From Tomocerus qinae (taxonomy: Eukaryota; Arthropoda; Collembola; Entomobryomorpha; Tomoceridae): 64,000 nt of DNA. Numbering within the stretch: the stretch's first letter is position 1; the number at the start of each line of letters is the position of its first letter. Below, one piece after another: positions 1 through 12,321 of the stretch. The notes beneath the pieces were generated by a model, which saw only the letters and a list, made by a program, of their open reading frames with translations, had not been told where the DNA came from and did no database searches. The stretch covers positions 6,634,001 to 6,698,000 of the forward strand of contig CM034549.1 of assembly GCA_020055645.1 (NCBI GenBank). Direction: 5' to 3'. The position numbers were made by a program, and so were the translations under genes.

Positions 1-821
1 TTTCTTTGCGCGTGGGAGCATACGGTTTAGGTTCAGATGTAGGTTGTTCACAAGTTTTCGATTCAAGTAACATTAACATTAAGAGCATAATTTTTCTATG
101 GACCGCCAAGGGTTGAGGAGGGTTGAGGGCCTACCTGTTCGGAGTAAAACTTTAACTCCGGTCCACCTGGATTATTTTACCCATGGCTCATATCCTCCCT
201 CCATCAACTCAATTTGCTCTAATCACCTTGGAATTATTAGCGGAGGAGTATCATAATGGATTATGGGGGATCTTAGCCAATTAATTCTTTTTGCATAATA
301 CACAGTTACTACGACAATTTAAGCAATTTTCGTCAAAACTCTCAGGCCCACCCATGTCCCATTTGATTTTCATGGAATTTTTTCAAAATTCAATTGACCT
401 AGGCCAATGTGCCCAGCGAAACCCGGTACTCCCCTTTGGGGCACCCGATTTCAAAATGTCGTACCTCAAAAAATAAAGCACAAAATTCTGCAGTGGGCAT
501 TGCCTCCTGATTATTTTAATCTTTTCATAGAACGAGACGAGTTAGTCAAACTCCCATGTATTCCTCCCACTCCACAAACTAATAAATTTTGAAAAATGTA
601 GAGACTTTTTGAGAAAAAAGGGCCACAATGCCCCCTACGAAACTATGTGGTAAATGTTTTAAAAATATGACAGATTTTTATTCCCCACGGGAGTGTGTTA
701 TCAATGTTTTGCGCATCGTCGAGGCAGCCTTAAACCGAGTAGATTATACTTAAATATTGATAATCAAGTGTTTCAAGAGTATATAGCACTTTTATATAAG
801 AATGAATTTTCCTTGGAGTAA
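1..821. other. Intergenic, no gene recognised
   Basis: There are only short unrelated reading frames with no family resemblance, splice pattern or codon bias that I can support. Confidence 0.5.
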
Positions 822-935
822 GATTCCCATGGTTTAAAGATGGGCAGATATTGATAGCGCTATGAAAATAGTCGAAAGTAACGACGGTGAGAAATTAATG
901 GGAACCTGTTGTCCCATTCTGACGTTAATTCCCTT
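822..935 (+). promoter_or_regulatory. Upstream block shared by the b5-related array, copy 1
   Basis: The block contains CATGGTTTAAAGA, a GGGCAG about 3 bp later, then GACGGTGAG and a GTTGTCCC...TTCTGAC stretch. It starts 370 bp before the ATG, and matching blocks precede copies 2 and 4; copy 3 keeps only the 3' part. A retained promoter or enhancer module is the inference. Simple carry-over from duplication is the alternative. Confidence 0.5.
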
Positions 936-1043
936 AAACAACTTTGCCTTAAGTATCACCGTTTAAGTAGATGATTGCCAGTAAAGGAAGATAAATTAAA
1001 TTTTATTAAGGCTGAACTACAAGTTAAGTGCAGCAGTCACTGC

Positions 1044-1049
1044 TCAGTC
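1044..1049 (+). promoter_or_regulatory. Putative initiator (TCAGTC), copy 1
   Basis: TCAGTC matches the arthropod initiator consensus TCAGTY. It sits in a stretch (CTGAACTACAAG ... CACTGCTCAGTCC) that is also found before copy 2, 148 bp upstream of the ATG. Confidence 0.45.
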
Positions 1050-1191
1050 CTTGTTCCGGAAAGTGTATAAAGTCAGCACATAATTCATCTAATCCCGCTT
1101 TGGGATTCTAGAAGAAGTAAACCGCAGAAGGAAACTAACAATTTTATGCCAGTGATATTTGTGCCCAGGATCGGAAAACAGATTTTAAAAA

Positions 1192-4100
1192 ATGGCACCG
1201 AAAATAAAGGACGATTTGGATGTGGGACCAGATGTGACCCAATCTGGACCACAGCAGACTTTAAAATCCAGTTTTCATCTTCTACAGAAATATAGCATGA
1301 AACGTGGCGACATTCTGCCATGCATTCACGATTGGTTTGAAGGTAAGTCAGAAAAAAGAATGCAAACAAATTAGTATACAAATTAGTACTTGGATCATTT
1401 TTATTTGGGTTATTATCTAAATCTAATCGATATTTGCTGGATGGCAGCTAAAAGACGGGATGACGATGTGGGTAATTACTGGAGAGTTCACGACAAACTT
1501 TACAACTTGGAAAGCTTTATCAAAAATCACCCAGGAGGACCCGATTGGATTGAAACGACTAGAGGGACGGATATCACCGAAGCTTTTGAATCTGCACATG
1601 TCACTAACGTCAATTTTGTCGAACGAACTCTGGCGGAATTCTATGTCGCTGACGCCACCCATCCGAGGAACTCTCCATACACATTCAAGGAAAATGGATT
1701 CTACAAAACTCTCAAACGAAGGACTGAACCAGTTCTTAAGGTAAACTAACAAACTTAATTCAAATCAAAGTACCACAAACTACCTTATGGCATTCTTCGG
1801 GAGTTAGTCTGTACGTCCGATTTTATTAAATTTTGTAATATATTTTAATACATGATGCACATGTCGCTGAATTTTTAAAACCGATTCAAATCAATTAGAA
1901 ATAAATAAATTATGTTAAGGTACTTCGTTGCATAGCTGGAGACACTGTCGTCTGTTAGGGTCTGTTATGACTGTTGACATGTAATCAAAATCAATGATGA
2001 TTACCAGGAGCTAAGTCAATAGATTTTTAATTTATCGAAACAGCGAATTATACCTATAGCCGATGACCTATTAATTACTTTATTACTATTTATTAGTAAT
2101 GAAAAGGATGGTCAAAGACCAAAATAACAATTTTAACCCGGCAGACAACATTTTAACAATTTTTTTAGTCACAAACAACATTTGCAACCTCTACGACCTC
2201 TAGTCCCATATTACCCCAAAAGTATGAGTAGAAGAGATGAAAAATGTCTTGAAAATACTGTCGACCAAGCCCGCCCATTTGTCGATATTTTTCTATTTTA
2301 AAGATAAAATTACAGATTTCCATCACCAAATTTTATGATTTCCGCAGGTCATCACAAGGGTATATTTATTGTAACAGTTCGTTCTACTATACTCTGAATT
2401 GAATAACTAAAGAGTAACTATATAATCAAGCTTGGAGTGGGATGTATGATTACTAATTAGTATGCCATACAGAATAACAATAACAAAAGTAACAGTAGGG
2501 AATGCGGAATGGAATAATCATCTACAGTTAATACTGGTAGAGAAAACGCGCAATCGACAGTTTCAAATGACTTAAAAAATTATCAGGCATGTATTTTGTC
2601 CGCACTCGTAAGTCGTAACAACAATAGCCAATCTAAAACCTTTTGGAAACTAACTATAGGAAAAGGTTCATTGGCATGATTAATCTACAGTTGCAGAATT
2701 AGTTACTTTACCTTGTATATGTCCAATTCGGTTTGATTCGGTCCAATTCCAGACGGTTTTACCCTCCACTAGCTTTAAGAATTTGGTTTGAATTCAAAGT
2801 TATTGTTTGAGACTTTTAGAAATAAATGCATTTCTTCCGAGGTAGAAATAAGGATGTTTATCATATATCGATTCCTAATTTCTTTCTTAAAAAGACAACC
2901 AAGCTTTTTTGTTTTGTAACTGCGATTCCAATTCTTGAATGGAATGTAGCCCATTTGGCAAAAGTGAAAAATGGTGGAAAGTGATCCCTTTGGATAATTT
3001 TTCATACAAGTTCTATATTATGTTTTGGGTTATGTTTCTTTAAGTAAAATAATAATGTAGGTTTTAAAATCAACAAATGAACTGTATTTGTTTGTAGAAA
3101 GTGGGTACGGGTCCAACTTGGGAATGTGCGATGATGCAGGACGGGATGTTCGCCATTTTCTTAGTTTTAGCCTACCTTGGGGTTCGCTACGACAGTTTTT
3201 TAATTCAACTAGCTGGTGGAATTGTTTTGGGAATGTGCGTTGTCGGAGGTCACAATTTCCTGCATCAGAGGGACAATTGGAGACGATTTTACTTAGATTT
3301 GATTCCATTTTCTTCTTACGAATGGCGACTCACCCATGGCCTCAGCCACCATCTCTTTCCTAATTCTATTTTGGTAAGTACGTAATTGACGTGATTCGAA
3401 TGTAACAGGTAACATTTGTGACTGTCATTGGTACTTTCGAATCACATTGAATAGAGGTGCTTCCGCAGGTTTCTAAAAATGTAAAAGCATTTTTGTCATA
3501 AATAACTTCTCTTTTCAGGATTATGAAATTCAATTGGGTGAATCATTTTTCGAAGTTCTGCCGAACCGTTCTCGAACTTGGTTTAAAAGTTATGGAAGTA
3601 TCCTTTATCAACATGTACTTTATTCACAATATGCTAATGGTGAATTACTTAAACGGATCCGAGCGTGGTACAAAGGGACACAAAAATTTCGGTTGGAGAA
3701 TTTAATCATCTTTGTTGAAATAGCCATTTTTTATTTCCTTGCTCCTACGGCTTGGGTATGTTGGAAATGAAATATTATTATCTCTTTGTTCCCTGTAATA
3801 ATCTTCATTTATTTTTGATGACTTAATATTGTTTTTCAGGCTTGGTTTAAAGCAGTTTTCATTTTCTCCTCTATCGCATCTTACGTACTCACTTTCAATA
3901 ATCTCAACACTCATCATCATCCGACTTCATTTCATGATGGAGATGAAGCTAGAACTGATCCTGACTTTGGGTAGATTTAAAAATTATAAATAATGATTTG
4001 CCTAAGGTATATTACTTCGCATTACGGGTTTTCAGGTAGGAGAATTATGAAAAGAATTTAACAATTATTCAAAAAAACGGAAGTGCCATGGCCATATCGT

Positions 4101-4837
4101 CCTTTAAGGAAGGAAAAAACCAATATCCATTTTTTGCTTGGTGAAGGAAATAGCCTAACTCCACTAACAAGTGTATGGGTAGTCTTTTTCCTTTACCAAT
4201 CTAAATGTGGATAGAGGATTTTTTCCGTCCTTAAGGGACGATATGCATTCATGGACTAAGGATGGTTGATAAGGATAAAATAATATATGGCTTTTAAATA
4301 GAACAGATTCTATTTAAAATTTTATCATATTCTCACAATTTTTTGCAGTAGTAATTTTGAAAATATATTCCATTACAACATCCACCTAGTACAACTCATT
4401 ACTAAATAAAATTACTTTATTAACTTATCATTAACTATTAAGTATAGTCTTCAACTTGTCTTAGTCTTCAGCCTTTATTTTATACAGGACCGTGATTGAT
4501 TTAGATTTTAGAACTGAGAGATTCCTGAATATTCTGTAATATAAAATTTATTTGTAGCTTGTGCCAAGTCGATGCTTCCAAGTCAAAGACAGATTGGTAC
4601 CATCAGTATACTTTGGCATTGTTGACTACCTTTGGTGACCACCCGATGCACCATCTCTACCCAACTGTTGATGTCTCCAAGCTGAAATACATCAAGCCAA
4701 TTGTTTTGGAAACATTAAAAGAATTTGGAGAACTGTACCCGGAGATGGAACAATGGGAATTGTTCATGGGTTCACATTTGCAGATGTGCAGAACAGAACC
4801 ACATAAAATCGATGTTTACAAATCCAGGAAGTACTAA
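1192..4837 (+). CDS. Cyt-b5-r: Cytochrome b5-related protein, tandem copy 1 (b5 domain + desaturase-like domain)
   Basis: Six exons join in frame to 455 aa: 1192-1342, 1448-1740, 3098-3373, 3519-3755, 3840-3970, 4558-4837, all with GT-AG introns. Residues 51-120 form a cytochrome b5 domain with the heme motif HPGG (78-81) and a second heme histidine at H101. The rest resembles a membrane fatty acid desaturase with hydrophobic segments near 165-197, 300-318 and 325-338. It has histidine clusters HNFLH (200-204), HGLSHH (228-233), HHH (344-346) and HPMHH (391-395), expected to bind di-iron in the ER membrane. The family is that of the insect Cyt-b5-r protein; its substrate is not known to me. 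This copy has G199 before the first histidine box where the other three have Ala. The start is the first ATG of exon 1 and matches the other copies. An AATAAA lies at 5086. Confidence 0.93.
4083..4256. mobile_element. Fold-back (near-palindromic) MITE in intron 5 of copy 1
   Basis: The left arm GTGCCATGGCCATATCGTCC is matched in reverse complement by the right end GGGACGATATGCATTCATGGAC. Pairing continues inward: TTGGTGAAGGAAA at 4138-4150 pairs with TTTCCTTTACCAA at 4187-4199. The whole 174 bp can fold into one long imperfect hairpin with a loop of roughly 35 nt. No clear target-site duplication was seen. Confidence 0.65.
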
Positions 4838-5085
4838 AATCGAGTATTAATGTCGGAATCATATTCCCCGTACTTGTTTATTAATCCTTTAAGTTTACTT
4901 ACTCAGTAGAATATTTAATGATTAATGACGGACTGGTAATGGTCATATTATATTTACGACAGAACGGGAACTATACTTCCAATAATATTATTTTAAATTG
5001 CTTAAAATTTCGGCATTTTTAATATTAAATATGTTTTAATGTATGAATATGGAAATCGAATTGGATTAAATTATTGTATTCACTA

Positions 5086-5091
5086 AATAAA
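5086..5091 (+). terminator. AATAAA polyadenylation signal, copy 1
   Basis: The hexamer lies 249 bp after the stop codon, in a similar position to the signal of copy 2. Confidence 0.5.
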
Positions 5092-5231
5092 ATTCTCTAC
5101 TTTTCAAAAATTATAATATGTTTATTCTTTTGTCATTCTGGTCCCCAAGTCCCCATTATGGAAAATACTATTTAAAAATACCATTTTGTAGATAAACTAA
5201 AAAGTTTTAGATATAAAATGACAGACAAACA

Positions 5232-5290
5232 CAGGCACGTATCAATAAATTTTATCGAGGGGGGCGCTTGATATAATTATGGAAAAAACT
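5232..5290 (+). mobile_element. 5' fragment of the CAGGCACGTATC MITE family
   Basis: It starts CAGGCACGTATC and continues with a GAGGGGGG run, like the left end of the complete element at 14591. No matching right end is present, so it is truncated. Confidence 0.45.
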
Positions 5291-5570
5291 AACATCGAAA
5301 AAGTTGTCGATTTTTGGTTAACTGAAAATGGTTAAGCATTTGAACTTTTATAATCAGCTATAGTAATTATTAATTGGCAATGTTTTTTTTTTGTTTCCAA
5401 AGCCAAAGACTTCAGTTATCCAAAATTTTGCAATTGTACGGCCACTGCCTGCTAGTATAGTATTTAGTAAGATGTACATCATTCTTTTTGCACGGTCTGT
5501 TATTGAATTTTTTTACTTTGGCAATTATCATATAATCTTGGAACTTAGAATATAAACTAATTTCAAGGAG

Positions 5571-5685
5571 TTCTGATTCTCATGGTTTAAAGACGGGCAG
5601 GTATTGAAAGCTCTTTGCTAATGGTCGAAGCTGACGTTGATGGTGAGAACCTGGTTGTCCCTTTCTCACTTTGATGCTTTTACGC
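5571..5685 (+). promoter_or_regulatory. Upstream block shared by the b5-related array, copy 2
   Basis: It has the same order of motifs as at 822-935 (CATGGTTTAAAGA, GGGCAG, GGTGAGAACCTGGTTGTCCC), starting 366 bp before the ATG. Its spacing to the ATG is almost identical to copy 1. Confidence 0.5.
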
Positions 5686-5799
5686 CTTAAAAAAATATTT
5701 ATATTACGGAAGCTTTTTGCTTTTTGTAAAGCGCAATGGAAGGGAAATTAACTGTAATACTAAGTCTGAACTACAAGCAGTCCGCGTTTGAGACACTGC

Positions 5800-5805
5800 T
5801 CAGTC
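5800..5805 (+). promoter_or_regulatory. Putative initiator (TCAGTC), copy 2
   Basis: It lies in the same context as copy 1 (CACTGCTCAGTCC), 137 bp upstream of the ATG at 5937. Confidence 0.45.
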
Positions 5806-5936
5806 CTGAATAAAGTGCATATTATTATTTAGAATATAATTCATAATTCGTCTAATCCCGCTTATTCTCCCGCAGTAGAAAACTAACAAATTTATACCGG
5901 TGAGATTTTTGCTCCGGATTGGAAAAGATTTAGACA

Positions 5937-8565
5937 ATGGCACCGAAAATAAAGGGCGATTCGGATGTGGGGCCAGATGTGACCAAATCTGATCCACAGC
6001 CGACTTTGAAATCCAGTTTTCATCTTCTCAAGAAACACAGCATGAAACGTGGCGACTTTCTGCCATGCATTCACGATTGGTTTGAAGGTAAGTTAAATAT
6101 ACACAAATTTAGTACTTGGATCGTTATATCTAAATTTAATCGATATTTCCTGGATGGCAGCTAAAAGACGGGATGACGATGTGGGGAATTACTGGAGAGT
6201 TCACGATAAACTGTACAACTTGGAAAGCTTTATCAAAAATCACCCAGGAGGACCCGATTGGATTGAAGCGACTAGAGGGACGGATATCACCGAAGCTTTT
6301 GAATCTGCACATGTCACTAACGTCAATTTTGTCGAACGAACTCTGGCGGAATTCTATGTCGCCGACGCCACCCACCCGAGGAACTCTCCATACTCATTCA
6401 AGGAAAATGGATTCTACAAAACTCTGAAACGAAGGACTGAACCAGTTCTTAAGGTAAACCAAAATATCCCAACCTATGACTTTGAGCTAATTTGAATTAA
6501 CAAAAACTTTGTAGCATATTCTTCGGGAGTTTGTTTGCGGATAGACTGAAAGATCCACTTTAAGATGGGTCTTTTCTTGCCGGGTTTGTGTGTATTTAGT
6601 ATTTTGTAATATCTCTCAGTATTATAATGCGCATGCCGCAGAAATTTTAAATCTGATGTAAATCGATTTGAAATAAATTATCTTAAAATGAGCCAAAACC
6701 TTTCCCGTGCTGGAAGCGAGAAATGGAAAAACTTTTCTTCCGATTTCGTAATAGAAAAAGGAATTTTCTTCCTATTAATTACTAACTACATATAATATCT
6801 AAATACATTCAAATCAAATTGGTTTTTTATATCCATAATTCCAATGAAATGAAAAAATCCCGAAATTCAATCCGAAATATTTTTACATGTACTATAGGTA
6901 CAATATGTTTGGGTTGTGGTTGTGTTTGCTTAATGTATAGGTTTTTAAACGATTATTAAATGAGTGCGTATTCTTCTGCAGAAAGTTGGTACGGGTCCAA
7001 GCTGGGAATGTAAGATGATGCAGGACGGAATGTTCGTCACCTTTGCACTTTTTGCATTTCTTGGGCTTCGCTACGATAATTCTTTCTTTCTACTGGTTGG
7101 TGGAATTGTTTTGGGAATGTGCGTTGTCGGAGCCCACAATTTTCTGCACCAGAGGGACAATTGGAGACGATTTTATTTTGATTTGATTGCATCTTCGTCT
7201 TACGAATTTAGACTCACCCACGGCCTTAGCCACCATCTCTTTCCGAATTCTATTTTGGTATGCGTACAAATGTTTTCAAAATATGAATGAATTTATGCTA
7301 TTATAAATGCTTCAGCAGGTTTTAAAAAGTTTTATTTTTTTTAAATATTTTATTATAAGTAAGTTATTTTTTCAGGATTTTGAGATTCAATTATCGGAGC
7401 CATTTATCGAAGTTATGCCGAACCGTTTTCGAAATTGGTTTAACAGTTATGGAGCTATGTTTTATCAACATGTACTTTTCACAAATTATGCTATTGTTTC
7501 AGCCATTAAGCGTATCCTAGAATTTTGCATAGGGAAACAGACATGGCGTATAGAGAATTTAATCCCATTTATTGAAGTGGCCATTTTTTATTTCATTGCT
7601 CCTACGATTTGGGTAAGTTGGAAATTAAATATTAGTTTTCCTTCACTGGTATTAAATTTTATTTGTTTTCTATGAGGCTTGATTATTTTCCAGGTTTGGA
7701 TGAAGGGCGTTTTTATTATCTCTTCCGCTGCCTCTTACTTACTCAGTTACAATAATCTCAACTCTCATCATCATCCAACATCATTTCATGATGGAGATGA
7801 AGCTAGAACTGACCCTGACTTTGGGTATACTAATATTTAAAAGTTATCAATAATGATTATCCATTTACATAAACAAGACCTCATTGCCCACATACCTGAA
7901 ATATTTTATACAAGTTATCAGTGATCCGGACGGATTGTAAGTTTGTTATAGAGAATGAATTAATATTTATTGAAAACAATCCATAACAAATGATTTATCC
8001 TGGGATTCATTTTGGATCTAAGAAAATTCGACTATGAAAAAATATTGCGAACATTAAATCCACATTTTATTTTTCAAGTTTCAAATTATCACAATTTTCA
8101 CAAATTAATTTTGAAAATCTATTCCCATTTACACCCAAATAAAAATCCTTACCCACTAAAAGCTACTTTCTACATTAATTCTATAGTAGACTTTAACTTC
8201 CATTGAATACAGATATCAACCTCTTTGATTTTAAGATAACAGTGAGTGATTGCTGAGTATTCTGTAATATAAAATTTTATTGTAGATTGTGCCAAGTCGA
8301 TGCTTCCAAGTCAAAGACAGATTGGTACCATCAATCAACGTTTGCGATATTGACTACCTTTGGCGACCACCCGATGCACCATCTCTTCCCAACTGTTGAT
8401 GTCTCCAAGCAGAAATACATCAAACCAATTGTTTTGGAAACATTAAAGGAATTTGGAGAACTATACCCGGAGATGGAACAATGGGAATTATTCAAGGGTT
8501 CCCATTTACAGATGTTGAGAACAGAACCACACAAAATCGATGTTTACAAATCCAGAAAATATTAA
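5937..8565 (+). CDS. Cyt-b5-r: Cytochrome b5-related protein, tandem copy 2
   Basis: Six exons give 455 aa: 5937-6087, 6161-6453, 6982-7257, 7376-7612, 7694-7824, 8286-8565. Exon lengths and phases equal those of copy 1 exactly. HPGG, the second heme histidine and all four histidine clusters are present, so the protein should be functional. It is likely an ER membrane oxidase of fatty acyl chains that takes electrons through its own b5 domain; this is inferred from domain content only. It differs from copy 1 in exon 1 (Lys and Asp changes at 17 and 19) and most in exon 4, while exon 2 is nearly the same. The copy 1 stop is 1.1 kb upstream of this ATG, with a conserved upstream block and a putative initiator between. 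AATAAA signals lie at 8682 and 8686. Confidence 0.93.
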
Positions 8566-8681
8566 ATATAATTACTAATGTGCGATTTTAAAAATTCAGC
8601 AATCATTAATTATTTTACCTTGTTCGTCATTTTCATGAGTAAGCGTTAATGTTTTAATGTATGGATATGATCATTTTGTTC

Positions 8682-8691
8682 AATAAATAAA
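8682..8691 (+). terminator. Overlapping AATAAA polyadenylation signals, copy 2
   Basis: Two overlapping AATAAA hexamers lie about 117 bp after the stop codon. Confidence 0.5.
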
Positions 8692-9170
8692 GTGCTCAAC
8701 TTGTCAAAAATTATAACATCGTGGTTATTCTCACTGTCATTCTGGGGCTCCATTTTGGTAAATTTTACTATTTTAAAAATACCATTTTGTAGATAAAATA
8801 CAAGGCTTTAGCTTTAAATTTTAGTTCAGCGACAATTTACAATGATTTGCTTACTTTAACAAATACTATAGGTTGGTAGCTGCTTGTTCGGTGAGCATGT
8901 ATGAACAGGCCAAGTACAATAAAATCATATCATCCTTGTATACAGACATTTAATTTTTTCTTTTTAAAAATAATATATCAATTTAGTAAATCATCGCATC
9001 GCCATCGCCAATTGTGGCTAAAAATGTGTCCAAGTTGGTATCGGTTCTATGTATAGAGAGCATTTTATTTTTCGAGGGAGTGTTGTCTTGTGGGACTTTA
9101 TTTAGAAATTTTTTGCGGAATTTTTTGCCAATTTTTAGAAAAAAAATCCATTTTCTTGTGGATTGCAATC

Positions 9171-9340
9171 AGGGCTGCGGTGGATGAAACAGGATGGATA
9201 TAGTCAAAATTTTGCAAAATCAATTTCTTCATGGATAAAATTAATTTCTTCCGGGACAAAAAAGGACAAAATTAATTTCGTCCAAATTTCATCCAGGACA
9301 ATTTTTATTTCGTCCGGACAATATACATCATACAACCCTG
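9171..9340. mobile_element. hAT-like MITE
   Basis: The element is 170 bp, starts CAGGGCTG and ends CAACCCTG, giving inverted ends of about 8 bp (one mismatch). It is flanked by ATTGCAAT (9163-9170) and ATTGCATG (9341-9348), an 8-bp duplication with 6 matches. CAGGG ends with 8-bp duplications are typical of hAT elements. It has no coding capacity. Confidence 0.6.
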
Positions 9341-11588
9341 ATTGCATGTGATGCAGTATTTCACCAATAAGTAAGATTTAAGATTATTACCTAACCGTGC
9401 AGTTTAACCTAGTTAAAATATTTAATTTAAACGTTGAATGAAGGAAAGAACGCTACGATATATAGTCTTTAGCTTTGTTGTTCATAAATGCGTCATCATA
9501 AATTATAAAGCTAATTATAAACTCTTGGAATGACTTTCAATCACGAAAATTACAACTCATGGACTTCATGCAATTTCAACATTCTATTATATAAACGGCA
9601 AACCACAATTCCGTTTACATGTTTGTACTTCTGTGTGTTGATTTTCCGCAATCCTAAACAGCAGCCAGCCAATCTATGAAGCAAATTCCAACACGTCCGA
9701 CCCAAAATAACTTAATGCCCGTGCGCATCAAAATTATACACTGCGGTCAGTGTAGTCTCCTACGGCTTACAACATGACACAAAATTCATTCAAAATTCAA
9801 AATTGGCTATTTTCTATTTTGCATGTGCTTATTATTTTTAAAACATTTCGTTGCGATTCAATAGATTTACGGTTTTTATTTGTTCAATTTACTAAAGTAG
9901 AGAGCTTAGAATGTAAAAATTTTTTCAGTACCTTCTTTGAAACTGTCGGAAAAACTTCAATTTTCAATTTTATCGTTTATAGCTGAGAAAAACGATTCAT
10001 CTTTCTCTGAATTTAAATCGTTCAGTTGCTTTTACAAGAACTGCACAAATAAAATTATGTAACCATATTATAACTAATGCAACTATGCAATTTTCCTGAA
10101 ATCAGTTTATGGCAAACAAACCTGCAAATTAAATAGGAGAGGATAATAATAATACTGGGAAAGGGAAACCAAATTTCCACATCAAAAATGAGAATGATCA
10201 TCATAACATAAACACTTGAAAATACATACCGTGAAGGATTTCTGTAGTGTTCCAACACCCCAGTACCGTATTTAAAAGTCGTTTTCGGAGGGGGCAATGA
10301 TATCATAGGACAATAAATATTAGGCATGATCGCGAAATTTTGGCTTATTTTGTCTAATATGAGTCTAAAATAGCCTAAAAATGACAAAATCGCTCAATTT
10401 TTTGGTATTTAAAGAAAAAAATTCCCTTTTTCTTGGATTTAGGGGGGGGGGCATTACATAAATAGATTTAGTATATGTATTTTCCAACAACAGTAAGTAA
10501 AATCTAAAAAATGTTTTTGTTCAAGCTGCAAAATTCATAGGGCCGACAATTCCGTTGGCAAAATATTGGTTTGATTCTATAAGCTGCCATATTCAGGCGA
10601 GCTAAAACAAAGTTGACTTTAGGTCGTACTAAGGGGAAGCTTTGCATTTTTTCTTGACTTTCTATCAATGTAAAATCTCTTCCTCTGGCCCACCAAATTA
10701 GAAACCACGAAGAGGTCAATTGGAATTAATATAAAAATCGACGTGGTATATCTGAAATACATTCTACTCATTGTACAATATTGCCCCGGAATACACACTA
10801 GCTTTATTTATAACAGGCCCTGTGACCGGTTAGTTAATGATAAAAATATTATTTTACCACAGTAAACCAGTTGAAATTACATGATTCTTTTCCTGGATTA
10901 TTATAAAAATATTTGCTACTTTACTTTTCCTTGAATGATAACTGAAATATGAGTGTCGAAATTAAATTAAAATATTATATTATGTAGTTAGGGGAAATTA
11001 TGAAATTGTCAGTGTTTCATAATTTGAAAAACTGAAATCGGTAAGTTTTAATTTGCTTTTAAGGATCCAGCTCCTTTGATTACCGTGAAAAAAGTTTCGA
11101 ATTTCGAAAAACAGCCTACATTCCTAATGTTAGGCAAAACCCACATCCTAACTTAATCGACAAACTAAAAATGTATTGATTACTATAGGGGTACTATTCC
11201 CTCCGACTCAAACCCCTTATTTTAAAAATCATCGAGTATTTTACAGTACACTGACACGCCAATAGATACGGATACGGCCCCCGTACTTTAAGTTTTTCCG
11301 TTTGGTTAGTACAGTCGTGTGTGGACTACTGTATAAAAACCGAAGATAAATTAAAAATTTAATGGGTTTCGAAATATTTTCCCCTTTGAGAAACCCTGGG
11401 CATTTTCTATGACTGCAATTTTATTTGAAATTACGACACTCATATAGATGGTTCTTCACAGTTATCACTCAGTTGGTTCAAAGTTCAAATGGACCTTTTG
11501 TCCCTACGGTAAGTAATTTTTAACAGTCTCATTTAAGATTGTGGGAAAACAGAAGATGTTTATCGGTCGGGCTAGTATACAGTATATT

Positions 11589-11827
11589 CAGAGTTGCGAA
11601 TATTCCCATTTCCCACCCCTGTATGTTGGACGTCCGGGAAATGCGGGAAATTGTGGTCAATGGGAAATAGTGGGAAATAGGGGAAATAAAGGCCAAAAAA
11701 TTTGAATTTTGGCGCTATTTTGGCTCTATTTCCCACACAACCGATTTCCAACTCCATTTTGATACCCACATTTCCCAGTGGGAAATGGGAAACTTCCCGT
11801 TAGTGGTATTTCCCAGTCGAAACCTTG
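11589..11827. mobile_element. hAT-like MITE rich in GGGAAAT motifs
   Basis: The element is 239 bp, with left end CAGAGTTGCGA and right end TCGAAACCTTG, which are imperfect inverted repeats. It is flanked by AGTATATT (11581-11588) and AGTATAGT (11828-11835), matching at 7 of 8 bases. The interior is full of GGGAAAT and its complement. There is no transposase reading frame. Confidence 0.6.
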
Positions 11828-12094
11828 AGTATAGTATAAACTTGATATTTTTGGACAGTAAAATTTTAACGCATGTAGTCCAATCAAGTATTTAGTTGTG
11901 AACTCATTTTCAAAAAATATTCAGAGTGGTAGCAATTAACTACATTTATGGATGCTTTTCAATTAGGCAGTATATATTTAAGCGGCTAAATAAAAAAAGT
12001 CTTTGATAAAGCAAGGCTAAGTAAAAGTGTAAAAGCCAAGCTCAAACCAAAAGTAGATATTACTTAAATTAATTATATTTTAATATAATACTTG

Positions 12095-12130
12095 GCATGG
12101 TGAGAAACTTGGTTGTCCATTTCTGACTTA
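12095..12130 (+). promoter_or_regulatory. Upstream block of the array, copy 3 (3' half only)
   Basis: Only the GGTGAGAAACTTGGTTGTCC and TTCTGAC portion is recognisable, about 227 bp before the ATG. The CATGGTTTAAAGA half is missing. Confidence 0.4.
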
Positions 12131-12151
12131 GATCTCTAACCCTTACGTAAC

Positions 12152-12213
12152 TATATAAGCCTTGAATTGAATTACTGTTGACTGTCAGTTGAAAATTGAG
12201 CCACTGTTCAGTC
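12152..12213 (+). promoter_or_regulatory. Putative core promoter, copy 3 (TATA-like plus TCAGT motifs)
   Basis: TATATAA begins at 12152, TCAGTT at 12185 and TCAGTC at 12208. The 12208 motif aligns with the initiators of copies 1 and 2. The TATA to TCAGTT spacing of about 33-35 bp would fit a focused start. Confidence 0.4.
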
Positions 12214-12321
12214 CAAGTCCTTTTAGTGCATTTGGCACATAATTCCCAAGAGCAGAAGAAATAAACTAATATTTGTATACCAGTGAGATTTTTGCTCAGA
12301 ATTGGAAAATAGATTTAGACA

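Larger units (their letters stand above)
8692..12094. other. Intergenic spacer between copies 2 and 3, transposon-rich
   Basis: No coding region is supported. It holds two hAT-like MITEs (9171-9340, 11589-11827) and a degenerate relative of the CAGGCACGTATC family around 10260-10460, including a ten-base G run at about 10442. Confidence 0.5.

Noticed and set aside
3088-3363. Overlapping frame inside exon 3 of copy 1
   Set aside because: It is a shadow; only the other frame carries the conserved histidine boxes present in all copies.
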